Positions 9,919 to 18,802 of a stretch of 51,957 nucleotides of DNA are shown here, piece after piece (position 1 is the first letter of the stretch; the number at the start of each line of letters is the position of its first letter). The stretch is from Pararhizobium sp. YC-54. GTDB taxonomy: Bacteria > Pseudomonadota > Alphaproteobacteria > Rhizobiales > Rhizobiaceae. Location: assembly GCF_025847205.1 (NCBI RefSeq), contig NZ_JAOYTH010000023.1, positions 1-51,957 of the forward strand, given 5' to 3'. A model generated the notes under the pieces. It saw only the letters and a program-made list of their open reading frames with translations, made no database searches and was not told the DNA's origin. The translations under genes were made by a program, and so were the position numbers.

Positions 9919-12186
9919 CTACAGCGGAACCCCATTCTCCGCAGCGAACGCCACCAGCATTTCGCGCACCGGTGTCTGGCTCCGATTGTCGTCCAGCGCC
10001 GCGTGCAGCATGGCCGACAGCTTGTCGATATCGAGCGCCAGAAGCATCGCCTTGACCGGCCCGACGGCCGTCGGCGACATCGACACCGAGCGATAGCCGA
10101 TGCCGAGCAGCGCCATCGCCGACAGCGGCTTGCTCGCCATCTCTCCGCACAGCGTCACCGAGGTTTCGTTGCGGTCGCCAGCCCGGACGATATCGCGCAG
10201 GATGCGCAGGAACGGCCGCCCGAGCACGTCGAACCGGTCGGACACCCGCGCATTGCCGCGATCGACCGCCATCGAGAACTGGAACAGATCGTTCGATCCG
10301 ACCGAGACGAAATCGACCTCGTCCATCAGCTCGTCCAGCTGCCACAAGAGTGCTGGAACTTCCAGCATGGCGCCGAACTGCAGCTTGCGCGGCAATTGCT
10401 CGCCGACCTTCGATTGCCGCTGGATTTCCTTCTGCAGCAACTCGCGCACCGCGCGCAGCTCGGACACTTCCGTCACCATCGGCAGCATGATGCGCAGCTC
10501 CTGGCCCGCCGAGGCCCTGAGCATGGCGCGCAGTTGCGTGCGCAAGAGGCCCGGCCTATCGAGCGACAGACGGATCGCCCGCCAGCCGAGCGCCGGGTTT
10601 TCCTCTTCGGCCGCGCGGAAATAGGGCACCACCTTGTCGCCGCCGATATCGAGCGTGCGGAACGTCACCGGCTTGCCTGCCGCCTGCTTCATGACGTTGC
10701 GGTAGAACAGCTCCTGCTCTTCCATCTTCGGCATGGTCGAGGCGATCATGAACTGCAGCTCGGTGCGGAACAGGCCGATGCCTTCGGCGCCGGATTCCGA
10801 CAGTTGCGGCAGGTCGACCAGAAGGCCGGCATTCATCTGCAGCTTGATCCGCTTGCCGTCCTTGGTCACGGGTTCGACGTTGCGCAGTGCCTTGAACTGC
10901 TCCTGGCGGCGCGCCCTCAGCCGTACCTTTTCCTCGTACGCCCGCTGCAGATCGGCCATTGGCCGCAGATGCACCTTGGCATCGTCGCCATCGACGATGA
11001 TCGCGTCGCCGTTTTCAGCCAGCGCCACCACGCCCGCCGCCTGGCCCACCACCGAAATGCCCATGGCGCGTGCGACGATCACCACATGACTGGTCACCGC
11101 GCCATCCTCGAGCACGAGGCCGCGGATGTTTTCGCGCGGATAATCGAGCAGTTCGGCAGCCCCCATGGCGCGGGCGACAACGATCGCGTCGGTAGGGAAA
11201 TCCGTGGCCGACATTTTCGCGCCATAGCCGGTCAGTTGTCTGAGCAACCGGTTGGCGAGGTCGTCGAAATCGTGCATGCGCTCGCGCAGATAGGGGTCCG
11301 TCAGCCGGATCATCCGCGCCTTGGTCTCGCTCTGAACCCGCTCGACCGCAGCTTCCGCCGTCAGGCCGTTGCGGATCGCCTCTTCGAGCTTCCTGACCCA
11401 GCCGCGGTCATGCGCGAACATCCGGTAGGCTTCCAGAACGGCGCGATGTTCGCCTTCCATGGAAACGTCGCGGCGCGACAGCATGTCGTCGATCGAGATG
11501 CGCAAGGAACCCAGCGCTTCGGCCAGCCGGCCAAGCTCGTGATCGGTATCCTCGTTCAAGAGATTGGTGACGACGATGCGCGGCTCGTGCAGCACGACGT
11601 AGCCGAGCCCGATGCCGTCATTGAAGCTTGAGCCTTCGATTGTCACCGGCCGCGACAGGTCGAGTTCCAGGCCCGGCCGGGTGATTTTCTTCAGCTCGCC
11701 GGTTGCGACCATTTCGGCCAGCACCATCGCCGTCGTTTCCATCGCCTCGACCTCGTCGTCGCGATAGGTGCGGCTGGCCTTGTTCTGTACGACGAGAACG
11801 CCGAGCGAGCGGCCGGTCCGAAGGATCGGCACGCCGAGGAAGGAATGGTAGATTTCTTCGCCGGTCTCCGGCAGGTAGGTGAAGGCCGGATGCGCCTGTG
11901 CGTCGGACAGATTGAGCGGCCGGGCAGACGCCGCAATGGTGCCGACGAGGCCCTGTCCCATCTGCAGTTGCGCCAGGTGGACGGCGCCTGGGTTCAGGCC
12001 TTCGGTGGCATAGAGTTCGAGTACGCCGTCGGAGCGCAGCACATAAACCGAGCACACTTCCGCGACCATGTTCTGCGCAATCTGGCGAACAATCTGGTCA
12101 AGGCGCTCCTGCGGCTCGAGCGGTTCCGCCATCAGTTCGCGCAACCGCTTGAGGAGGACGCGTGGGCCCGCTGAGAGGTCTCTCAT
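9919..12186 (-). CDS. ptsP: PtsP, nitrogen-PTS enzyme I with GAF domain
   Basis: 755 residues. PtsP (EI-Ntr) autophosphorylates from phosphoenolpyruvate and passes the phosphate to NPr and EIIA-Ntr, a regulatory rather than sugar-transporting relay. It has an N-terminal GAF sensor domain (about 1-150), the PEP-utiliser N-terminal helical domain, the swivelling domain with the active histidine in 'GAVTSHVVIVARAMG' (about residue 366), and a C-terminal TIM barrel with 'VSVGSNDLFQFSMAVDR' and the conserved cysteine in 'CGEMAS'. The swivelling loop has V where many EIs have the usual G-x-T-SH-A/T, a minor change. It lies downstream of lysC in the same direction with an 89-bp gap. Confidence 0.95.
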   Translation of the reverse strand: MRDLSAGPRVLLKRLRELMAEPLEPQERLDQIVRQIAQNMVAEVCSVYVLRSDGVLELYATEGLNPGAVHLAQLQMGQGLVGTIAASARPLNLSDAQAHPAFTYLPETGEEIYHSFLGVPILRTGRSLGVLVVQNKASRTYRDDEVEAMETTAMVLAEMVATGELKKITRPGLELDLSRPVTIEGSSFNDGIGLGYVVLHEPRIVVTNLLNEDTDHELGRLAEALGSLRISIDDMLSRRDVSMEGEHRAVLEAYRMFAHDRGWVRKLEEAIRNGLTAEAAVERVQSETKARMIRLTDPYLRERMHDFDDLANRLLRQLTGYGAKMSATDFPTDAIVVARAMGAAELLDYPRENIRGLVLEDGAVTSHVVIVARAMGISVVGQAAGVVALAENGDAIIVDGDDAKVHLRPMADLQRAYEEKVRLRARRQEQFKALRNVEPVTKDGKRIKLQMNAGLLVDLPQLSESGAEGIGLFRTELQFMIASTMPKMEEQELFYRNVMKQAAGKPVTFRTLDIGGDKVVPYFRAAEEENPALGWRAIRLSLDRPGLLRTQLRAMLRASAGQELRIMLPMVTEVSELRAVRELLQKEIQRQSKVGEQLPRKLQFGAMLEVPALLWQLDELMDEVDFVSVGSNDLFQFSMAVDRGNARVSDRFDVLGRPFLRILRDIVRAGDRNETSVTLCGEMASKPLSAMALLGIGYRSVSMSPTAVGPVKAMLLALDIDKLSAMLHAALDDNRSQTPVREMLVAFAAENGVPL

Positions 12187-12275
12187 CGCGCAACGTCTCC
12201 CGAATAAAAGTCAACAACTGCAGGCGGCAATTTGTTCCGGCACACTTGCGCCAAAGCACCGTTGCCGCCGCTACC

Positions 12276-13529
12276 TTAACTCTTATCCAGACCGTAGACG
12301 GAATGCAAAGTGCGAACGGCCAATTCAGCGTAAGCACCGTCAATCAGAATGGAAATCTTGATTTCCGAGGTGGTGATCGCCTTGATGTTGATGCCTTTTT
12401 CGGCAAGTGCGCGGAAAGCGGACGCGGCCACGCCCGCATGGCTGCGCATGCCGATGCCGATGACCGAGACTTTCACCAGGCCTGATTCGTTCTGGATGAC
12501 GTCGAAGCCGATCTTGTCCTTGGCTTCGCCAAGAACCTTCAATGCCTTGTCGACATCGCTGGACGGCACCGTAAACGTCATGTCGGTCTTGGAACCGTCT
12601 TCGGAAATGTTCTGGACGATCATGTCGACATTGATATGGGCTTCGGCGAGCGGACCGAAGATCGCGGCCGAAACGCCCGGCCGGTCGGCCACGCGCCGCA
12701 GCGAAATCTGCGCTTCATCCTTGGCATAGGCGATGCCGGTGACGACTTCCTGTTCCACGATCTCATCCTCATCACAAATCAGCGTACCGGGGGGATTGAG
12801 AAAATCGCCCATGCCCGGCGCATCGGGGTCTTCGAAACTGGAGCGCACGAAGGTGCGGACCTTGAATACCATGGCAAGCTCGACCGAGCGAACCTGCAGG
12901 ACCTTGGCGCCGAGCGACGCCATTTCCAGCATTTCCTCGAACGCGATCTTCTTCATCCGCCGCGCCTTCGGCTCGATGCGCGGGTCGGTGGTGTAGACGC
13001 CGTCGACATCGGTATAGATATCGCAACGGTCAGCCTTGACCGCAGCGGCAATCGCGACTGCCGACGTGTCCGAGCCGCCGCGCCCGAGCGTGGCGATCCG
13101 GTTGTCGGGTCCAAGCCCCTGGAAACCGGCGATGACGGCCACCTGGCCTTCGCCGAAGCGGCGGATCAGTTCGGTACCGTCAATATCCAGAATACGCGCC
13201 GCGCCATGGGCATTGTCGGTCTTGATCGGGATCTGCCAGCCCTGCCAGGAGCGGGCGTTGATGCCGATGTTCTGCAGGGCAATCGCCAGAAGACCCGAGG
13301 TCACCTGCTCGCCGGAAGCAACGACGGCGTCGTATTCGCGCGCGTCATGCATCGGCGAGGCGTCGCGCGTCCAGGAAACCAGCTCGTTGGTCTTGCCCGA
13401 CATCGCCGACACGACGACCGCAACCTCGTGGCCGGCATCGACTTCACGTTTCACATGGCGGGCCACATTCCTGATGCGATCCATATCCGCGACGGACGTG
13501 CCGCCGAATTTCATCACGATGCGTGCCAT
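12276..13529 (-). CDS. lysC: Aspartate kinase
   Basis: 417 residues. Catalyses ATP-dependent phosphorylation of aspartate, the first step to lysine, threonine, methionine and diaminopimelate. The N-terminal amino acid kinase domain opens with the signature 'VMKFGGTSVADMDRI', and later has 'GRGGSDTSAVAIAAAV'. Two ACT regulatory domains follow, including 'VSVIGIGMRSHAGVAASAF'. Length and layout match the alpha2-beta2-type aspartokinases (as in Bacillus and Corynebacterium), in which an internal start can give a separate regulatory subunit; whether that happens here cannot be seen. GAGG precedes the ATG. Confidence 0.96.
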   Translation of the reverse strand: MARIVMKFGGTSVADMDRIRNVARHVKREVDAGHEVAVVVSAMSGKTNELVSWTRDASPMHDAREYDAVVASGEQVTSGLLAIALQNIGINARSWQGWQIPIKTDNAHGAARILDIDGTELIRRFGEGQVAVIAGFQGLGPDNRIATLGRGGSDTSAVAIAAAVKADRCDIYTDVDGVYTTDPRIEPKARRMKKIAFEEMLEMASLGAKVLQVRSVELAMVFKVRTFVRSSFEDPDAPGMGDFLNPPGTLICDEDEIVEQEVVTGIAYAKDEAQISLRRVADRPGVSAAIFGPLAEAHINVDMIVQNISEDGSKTDMTFTVPSSDVDKALKVLGEAKDKIGFDVIQNESGLVKVSVIGIGMRSHAGVAASAFRALAEKGINIKAITTSEIKISILIDGAYAELAVRTLHSVYGLDKS

Positions 13530-13707
13530 GTGCCTCTACCGGTCGAAAATGCTGCGCGGCAAACCCCGCGCCAGTCGAAGAAGTTGGCGGTCTCTTAGCG
13601 AAATTGGCGGCGCGGTGCAATGGCCGCGACTGCCGCATTTGCGACACCGTGTCGGATGCCCGGCGCCTGCTCGCCTCCGCGATAGGCGTTTTCGTTTCGC
13701 AACCCAC

Positions 13708-13736
13708 TTGCTCGACTAAACCAATCGGTCTACTAA
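13708..13736 (+). promoter_or_regulatory. Promoter with TetR-type operator in the spacer
   Basis: TTGCTC (13708-13713) and TACTAA (13731-13736) are spaced by 17 bp, a plausible sigma-70-type promoter reading towards the NTF2-like gene. The spacer contains a 16-bp near-palindrome TAAACCAATCGGTCTA (13717-13732), one mismatch from symmetric. It resembles TAGACC-N4-GGTCTA operators described for some TetR regulators. The tetR gene is second in this unit, so autorepression is the simple reading. Confidence 0.5.
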
Positions 13737-13764
13737 TTACCTTTCGTTATAGAAGGAGCCCGCA

Positions 13765-14226
13765 ATGACTGCCCTGCTTCCCCCTTTCACGTATGAAACC
13801 GCTGTCGCAAAAGTGCGCATGGCCGAAGACGGCTGGAACAGCCGTGATCCCGTCCGCGTCTCCAAGGTCTATACCGAGGATTGCCATTGGCGGAACCGCG
13901 CCGAGTTTCCGGTCGGCCGGCCGCAGATCGTCGAATTCCTGACGCGAAAATGGCAGCGGGAACTGGACTACCGCCTGATCAAGGAAATCTGGGCCTTCGA
14001 GGCTAACCGCATCGCCGTCCGCTTCGCCTATGAATGGCATGATGACAGCGGCCAGTGGTATCGCAGCTACGGCAACGAAAACTGGGACTTTGCGGCCGAC
14101 GGGCTGATGCAGCGCCGCTTCGCCTCGATCAACGACCTGCCGATTGGGCAAAGCGAGCGAAAGTTCCACTGGCCGCTCGGCCGGCGTCCCGACGATCATC
14201 CCGGCCTGACCGATCTCGGCCTTTGA
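13765..14226 (+). CDS. NTF2-like (DUF1348) protein
   Basis: 153 residues with an NTF2/SnoaL-like alpha+beta fold signature: '[28 protein letters not shown]', then '[36 protein letters not shown]'. The DUF1348 group is usually annotated 'nuclear transport factor 2 family' and has no settled reaction. A good RBS (AGAAGGAG) lies 7 nt before the ATG. It is followed 12 bp later by a TetR regulator, a recurrent pairing that suggests an effector-inducible enzyme or binding protein controlled by that regulator. Confidence 0.85.
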   Translation: MTALLPPFTYETAVAKVRMAEDGWNSRDPVRVSKVYTEDCHWRNRAEFPVGRPQIVEFLTRKWQRELDYRLIKEIWAFEANRIAVRFAYEWHDDSGQWYRSYGNENWDFAADGLMQRRFASINDLPIGQSERKFHWPLGRRPDDHPGLTDLGL

Positions 14227-14238
14227 ACGGCACTCATC

Positions 14239-14799
14239 ATGCGAACCGTTTTCGAAAAACCCGATGCCATCGCGCTGGTCGCCGAAGTCTTCCGCGAATG
14301 CGGTTATGAAGGCGCATCGATGAGCACGATCACCGCGCGAACCCGGCTTTCCAAGGGCAGTCTCTATCATTTCTTTCCGGGCGGAAAGGAACAGATGGCG
14401 GCTGAAGTCCTTGCACATATCGATGCCTGGTTTGCGCGGGAAATCTTCGTGCCGCTGGAAACGGCTGATCCACAGACAGCAATTGCGCAGATGTGGACGG
14501 CGGTGGATCAGTATTTCCGTTCCGGCAAGCGCATCTGCCTCATCGGCGCCTTCGCGCTCGACGAGACCCGCGACCGGTTCGCAAGCCCGGTCCGGACCTA
14601 TTTCGAACGCTGGATAAAGGCGCTCGAAGGCGCCCTCAAACGCGACGGCATTCCGGCGGGGCTGGCAAAACAACTGGCGGAAGACGCGGTCGCCGGCATT
14701 CAGGGTGCACTGGTGCTGGCACGCGCCAGTGCCGACGAAACCGTGTTCGAAAGATCGCTTGCCGGCCTGCGCATGAGGCTTTCATCCCCGAAAAGATGA
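14239..14799 (+). CDS. TetR/AcrR family transcriptional regulator
   Basis: 186 residues. The N-terminal three-helix DNA-binding domain is clear ('AEVFRECGYEGASMSTITARTRLSKGSLYHFFPGGKEQMAAEVL', about 15-58), with the recognition helix around 'SKGSLYHFF'. The ligand-binding C-terminal half resembles the YxaF/LmrA-type group ('GKRICLIGAFALDETRDRF'). A cysteine in that segment could sense thiol-reactive compounds, but this is speculation. It lies 12 bp after the NTF2-like gene in the same operon, and probably represses it through the palindrome at 13717-13732. Confidence 0.9.
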   Translation: MRTVFEKPDAIALVAEVFRECGYEGASMSTITARTRLSKGSLYHFFPGGKEQMAAEVLAHIDAWFAREIFVPLETADPQTAIAQMWTAVDQYFRSGKRICLIGAFALDETRDRFASPVRTYFERWIKALEGALKRDGIPAGLAKQLAEDAVAGIQGALVLARASADETVFERSLAGLRMRLSSPKR

Positions 14800-14926
14800 G
14801 GTTCGCAGCCGCGCGGCAGACGACCCCGCATAGGATCGGCGCCTCTTTCGTCCGCCCGTCACAGGTCTGTCACATACCTGTCATCAAACCCTGCTCCTCT
14901 CCCTGCGACCAACGGGGATGTGACCA

Positions 14927-15829
14927 ATGATCGACCAACTCGACCGCATCAAGGCGGAAATTGCCGACAGCTTTGACGAAGAGCTGGAAATGCAGATGGA
15001 GGAGGACCGGCTCGACGAGCTGGTCGCCGAAGGCATGTCGGGGCCGGCTGAGCCAACGCTCGAACGCAAGACCTATTTTCGCGAGCTGTTCCGGCTGCAG
15101 CATGAGCTGGTGCGGCTACAGGACTGGGTACAGCACAAGAAGCTCAAGGTGGTCGTGCTGTTCGAAGGCCGCGACAGTGCCGGCAAGGGCGGTGCCATCA
15201 AGCGCGTCACCCAAAGGCTCAATCCGCGTGTCTGCCGCACGGTCGCCCTTCCCGCACCGACCGAGCGCGAGCGCAATCAATGGTATTTCCAGCGCTACGT
15301 GCCGCATCTGCCGACGGCAGGCGAAATGGTGCTGTTCGACCGCTCCTGGTACAACCGGGCCGGCGTCGAGCGCGTCATGGGCTTCTGCTCGCCGGACGAG
15401 CTTGAGGAATTCTTCCGCACCGTGCCGGAATTCGAACGCATGCTGGTGCGCTCCGGCATCATCCTGGTCAAATACTGGTTCTCGATCACCAACGAGGAAC
15501 AGGAATTCCGCTTCCAGATGCGCATCCACGATCCGCTGAAACAGTGGAAGCTGTCGCCGATGGACATGGAAAGCCGCGTTCACTGGGAGGATTACACCAA
15601 GGCCAAGGAAGAGATGCTTGCCCGGACCCATATCGCGGAAGCCCCGTGGTGGGTCGTGCAGGCGGTCGACAAGAAGAAGGCGCGACTGAACTGCATCGCC
15701 CACCTCTTGGCCCAGATCCCCTACGAAGACGTGCCGAAACCGGAACTCGTCCTGCCCGAGCGCGTTCGCAACGACGACTACACGCGTCACCCGGTCCCGC
15801 CGGACATGTACGTGCCGGAAGTCTATTGA
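14927..15829 (+). CDS. ppk2: Polyphosphate kinase 2 (PPK2 family)
   Basis: 300 residues. PPK2 enzymes transfer phosphate between polyphosphate and nucleoside di- or monophosphates, preferentially making NTPs from polyphosphate. Walker A 'EGRDSAGKGG' (80-89) and the lid/Walker B motif 'DRSWYNRAGVERV' (138-150) are intact. The acidic N-terminal extension (about 1-45) precedes the core. The single PPK2 domain and size fit class I or III; class cannot be fixed from motifs alone. It is monocistronic, with a repeat element downstream and no ppx or ppk1 neighbour. Confidence 0.93.
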   Translation: MIDQLDRIKAEIADSFDEELEMQMEEDRLDELVAEGMSGPAEPTLERKTYFRELFRLQHELVRLQDWVQHKKLKVVVLFEGRDSAGKGGAIKRVTQRLNPRVCRTVALPAPTERERNQWYFQRYVPHLPTAGEMVLFDRSWYNRAGVERVMGFCSPDELEEFFRTVPEFERMLVRSGIILVKYWFSITNEEQEFRFQMRIHDPLKQWKLSPMDMESRVHWEDYTKAKEEMLARTHIAEAPWWVVQAVDKKKARLNCIAHLLAQIPYEDVPKPELVLPERVRNDDYTRHPVPPDMYVPEVY

Positions 15830-15864
15830 TCACAGCGAGCTTCCGGCAAACTGCAGGGCTAAAG

Positions 15865-15978
15865 GCCCCTCATCCGCCCTATCGGGCACCTTCTCCCCGT
15901 TCTGACGGGGAGAAGGACAAGCGACAAGCTCTGTCGTCCCCTCTCCCCGCAAGCGGGGAGAGGGTTAGGGTGAGGGGC
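15865..15978. repeat. RIME-like element, copy B (inverted relative to copy A)
   Basis: Starts with GCCCCTCATCCGCCC and ends with GGGTTAGGGTGAGGGGC. It has the same two internal hairpins as 6239-6353, in reverse-complement order. It fills the gap between the convergent PPK2 and HxlR genes, where the hairpins could also help terminate transcription from both sides. Confidence 0.75.
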
Positions 15979-16008
15979 TGTTAGGACCGTTGGCATTCGG
16001 CCGCCACA

Positions 16009-16509
16009 TCATTCGGCCCTCGCGTTCTTCGCCACCACCGCCAGATACGCCGCCTGCAGTTCCGCAAACACCGAGCGCTCCGGAACCGGCGCACCCAGAT
16101 GCAAGGCCCGCAATTCCTCCATGAACGCCGTCCACATCGCAGGCCCGCCTTCTTCCAAAAGTTCGGCCCGGATCGACAGTTCCTCGGATGCCTGCGTATG
16201 CCGCCTGCCCCACGCCCCCATCTGCGCCAGAAGCGGTACCAGCTGGATTGACGGTTCGGTGAGGCTGTAGATGCCCTTCTGCTTGTGGCTCGGATCGTCG
16301 CGGCGGGAAAGCAGCCCGCTTTCGGTCAGCCGCCGCAGCCGGTCGGCGAGGATGTTCGAGGCAATCCCCTCTTCCGACTGCGTCAGAAGCTCGCGAAAAT
16401 GCCGCCGGTTGCCGAACATCAGGTCGCGGATAATGATCAGGCTCCAGCGATCGCCGAGCATTTCCAGTGTAAGATTGATCGGGCATCCCGATCGCTGCGC
16501 AGTGTCCAC
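16009..16509 (-). CDS. HxlR family winged-helix transcriptional regulator
   Basis: 166 residues. HxlR regulators are small dimeric winged-helix proteins, often redox- or aldehyde-responsive. The family opening 'CPINLTLEMLGDRWSLIIIRDLMFGNRRHFRELL' is plain, with a Cys at position 9, which is the usual sensing residue in this group. It is longer than the typical 110-130 residues because of an extra C-terminal helical region (about 115-166). The start is GTG at 16509, supported by AAGGGG upstream. It is divergent from a glutathione transferase-like gene, the likely target. Confidence 0.9.
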   Translation of the reverse strand: MDTAQRSGCPINLTLEMLGDRWSLIIIRDLMFGNRRHFRELLTQSEEGIASNILADRLRRLTESGLLSRRDDPSHKQKGIYSLTEPSIQLVPLLAQMGAWGRRHTQASEELSIRAELLEEGGPAMWTAFMEELRALHLGAPVPERSVFAELQAAYLAVVAKNARAE

Positions 16510-16546
16510 GGCACGCCCCTTGTCAAAACCGCTTGCAATATAGGAT

Positions 16547-16589
16547 CAGTTGCCTTACGACACAACCAGTTGCATATCGAAATCAGTTT
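16547..16589. promoter_or_regulatory. Direct repeats between hxlR-type gene and GST gene
   Basis: CAGTTGC occurs at 16547-16553 and 16567-16573, spaced by 20 bp, with a third partial copy CAGTTT at 16584-16589. Copies on the same helix face in a short divergent intergenic region are plausible sites for the HxlR-type regulator. No binding data exist here. Confidence 0.35.
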
Positions 16590-16601
16590 TTGGAGGATAT
16601 G

Positions 16602-17261
16602 ATGAAACCGCAGCTCTTCGCCCACCCGTTCTCGTCCTACTGCCAGAAGGTGCTCGTGGCGATCTACGAAAACGGCACCGCGTTCGACTATCGCATGCTG
16701 AGCCCTGAGGAGGCCGGCACTGTCGAGGAGTGGCAGTCGATCTGGCCGATCAAGCGCTTTCCGGTGCTGAAGGACGGCGAAAACGCCGTGATGGAGGCAA
16801 CCATCATCATCGAATATCTGATGCTGAACTATCCCGGCAGCGTTCGCCTGATCCCGGATGATCCGCAGACAGCGCTCCGCACGCGGATGATGGACCGGTT
16901 CTTCGACAATTACGTCATGACGCCGATGCAGAAGGTGGTGTTCAACCAGATCCGCCCGGAGGCCAACCGCGATCCCTATGGCGTCACCGAGGCGAAAGCG
17001 ATGCTCGACGACGCCTATGCCTGGCTCGACGGCGTGGTGGCAAAGACCGAATGGGCCGCCGGCGACACGTTCAGCCTTGCCGATTGCGCCGCCTGCCCGT
17101 CGCTGTTCTATGCCGATTGGGTGCACCCGATCGCGGAAACCTTCCCCAATGTCCGCGCCTACCGCGCCCGCCTTCTCGCCCGCCCGTCCTTCGCCCGCGC
17201 CGTCGACGAAGGCCGCCCGTACCGCTCATTCTTTCCGCTGGGAGCACCGGACCGGGATTGA
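16602..17261 (+). CDS. Glutathione S-transferase family protein
   Basis: 219 residues with the ATG at 16602, chosen because GGAGG lies 5 nt upstream; the in-frame ATGs at 16533 and 16599 are too far from or too close to it. The N-terminal thioredoxin-like domain has 'LFAHPFSSYCQKVLVAIYENG' (about 5-25) with Ser/Cys candidates for glutathione activation, and the cis-proline segment 'RFPVLKDGENAVMEATIIIEYL'. An all-helical C-terminal domain follows ('FSLADCAACPSLFYADW'). GSTs conjugate or reduce electrophiles with glutathione. The divergent HxlR regulator suggests induction by a reactive compound. Confidence 0.9.
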   Translation: MKPQLFAHPFSSYCQKVLVAIYENGTAFDYRMLSPEEAGTVEEWQSIWPIKRFPVLKDGENAVMEATIIIEYLMLNYPGSVRLIPDDPQTALRTRMMDRFFDNYVMTPMQKVVFNQIRPEANRDPYGVTEAKAMLDDAYAWLDGVVAKTEWAAGDTFSLADCAACPSLFYADWVHPIAETFPNVRAYRARLLARPSFARAVDEGRPYRSFFPLGAPDRD

Positions 17262-17289
17262 ATTGGTTTCCCGAAGAGGGCCTGCGGAG

Positions 17290-17430
17290 GAGGCTCCCTC
17301 TTCTCCCCAGCGGGGAGAAGTGCCGAGCGGATGCGAGGCGATGAGGGGGTCTTTCCACAAATTCCGAGTCCGCCGCTCCCTCATCCGGCCCTTCGGGCCA
17401 CCTTCTCCCCGCCGGGGAGAAGAGGGAAAT
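17290..17430. repeat. Diverged RIME-like element, copy C
   Basis: Two hairpins with CTTCTCCCC-AG-CGGGGAGAAG and CTTCTCCCCG-CCGGGGAGAAG arms, plus the linking GATGAGGG and CCCTCATCCGGCCC-TTCGGGCC segments. It is related to copies A and B but rearranged, and lies between the convergent GST and histidine kinase genes. Confidence 0.65.
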
Positions 17431-17444
17431 GGCGCCTCCCCCCT

Positions 17445-18776
17445 TCACCCGGCTGCATCCTCCTGGCCGAACCGCAGCACCACCTCTAACCCGTCGTGGC
17501 GCCCCGTCGCCGGGGACAGAATCTCGAATCCGGCATTCATCTGCTGCAGCAATCGCTCGGCGATCGACAGGCCGAGCCCGGAGCCCGGCGCGGTCGTCGC
17601 ACCCCGCCCGAAGCGCTTGCGGATCGCCGCCAGTTCGTCCGGTGACAGAGCCGCCGCGCCGTTGACGATGCGCACCACGCCGCCCGCTTCCAGCCGGATA
17701 TTCACCAGCTCCTGTCTGCTGCCATGCAACAGGGCATTCTCGATCAGGTTGCGCAGAACGATCGCAAACGCGTCTTCGCTATAGCTGCCGTTCAGGCTCG
17801 CGCCTGCTTCCCGGTGAAAGCGCAGCCGCCCGGATACCGGATCGCTCCGCTCAAAATCGGCCACCACCAATTCCAGAACACGCGCGAGATCGGCATTTCC
17901 AGAGCCGGCCCCGATCCCGGCTTCGGCCCGTGCCAGCTGCAGCAGTTTTTCCGCCGTGTGGCCAAGATTGATCAGCGAGGTTTCGATCTGCTGCGCCCGC
18001 CGCTTCTTCGGGCCATCCAGTTCGGCGATCAGCATCTGCGTCTGCGCCAGCGCGCCGGCAATCGGAGTGCGCAGCTCGTGGGCGCTGTTGGCGGTGAATT
18101 CGCGTTCCGCATCGAAAGCCGATTGCAGCCGCACCAGCAGATGATTGACCGACCGGGCGATCGGCAAAAGCTCACGCGGCAGCATGCGGGATGGCACCGG
18201 CGCCATGTTGCCGCCGTCCTTTTCCTCGATCGCCCGGCGCAGATCATCGACCGGCTTAAGCGTCCTGCGCACGATCAGCCAGATCAACAGAACGCTGACG
18301 GGAATAAGGATGAGGACCGGCAGGAAAAGCGCCATGCCGCCTTCAATCACCGCCTCGATCCGGTTGTCCAGCGCATCGCCGACCTGAATGAAGACCGTGC
18401 CGTCAGCGGCGCGCGCGGTATAGAACTGGTAGTCGTCGTTCTTCCAGAAGCCCCGCTTCAAGGGCGTTTCGAACGGCTCTTCCGGAGCATCGTGCGAACG
18501 AATGAGGATTGTGCCGCTCGCATCCCGGACCTGGTAGATGAGATATTCTTCCCCCATGTCCTCGACCTGCCGCTGAATATGCTTCGGCGAGACAGGCCCC
18601 TCCCGCCGTTGCAGATCGTCGATGACCAGCGGCATCAGCCTCTCTGCGGTTTCCTGCAGCGAGCCGTCGAAGAATTCGTCGAATTCCTCTTTCATGACCG
18701 AGACACCGAGGCCGGCGGCGATCAGCCAGAAGGCCGTCGCTGCCCCCGTCAGCCAGAGGATCAGCCGCCGTGTCAT
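17445..18776 (-). CDS. Sensor histidine kinase
   Basis: 443 residues from ATG 18776. The frame is open further upstream, but that part overlaps the regulator gene out of frame. It has a short cytoplasmic tail, TM1 (about 8-28), a periplasmic sensor (about 29-147, acidic start 'EEFDEFFDG'), TM2 (about 148-171), HAMP-like linker, dimerisation helix with phospho-acceptor His233 in 'SAHELRTPIAGALAQ', and a catalytic domain with 'NLIENALLHG' and 'GSGLGLSIAERLL'. The layout matches TctE/QseC-type kinases. It lies 26 bp after the response regulator gene, its obvious partner. The signal is unknown. Confidence 0.93.
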   Translation of the reverse strand: MTRRLILWLTGAATAFWLIAAGLGVSVMKEEFDEFFDGSLQETAERLMPLVIDDLQRREGPVSPKHIQRQVEDMGEEYLIYQVRDASGTILIRSHDAPEEPFETPLKRGFWKNDDYQFYTARAADGTVFIQVGDALDNRIEAVIEGGMALFLPVLILIPVSVLLIWLIVRRTLKPVDDLRRAIEEKDGGNMAPVPSRMLPRELLPIARSVNHLLVRLQSAFDAEREFTANSAHELRTPIAGALAQTQMLIAELDGPKKRRAQQIETSLINLGHTAEKLLQLARAEAGIGAGSGNADLARVLELVVADFERSDPVSGRLRFHREAGASLNGSYSEDAFAIVLRNLIENALLHGSRQELVNIRLEAGGVVRIVNGAAALSPDELAAIRKRFGRGATTAPGSGLGLSIAERLLQQMNAGFEILSPATGRHDGLEVVLRFGQEDAAG

Positions 18777-18802
18777 GCTTCGCCCGGCAGGCTTTGCCCG
18801 CC

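Noticed and set aside
9820..11631. 603-codon plus-strand ORF over ptsP
   Set aside because: Shadow of the ptsP coding frame, and its start lies in the palindromic repeat.
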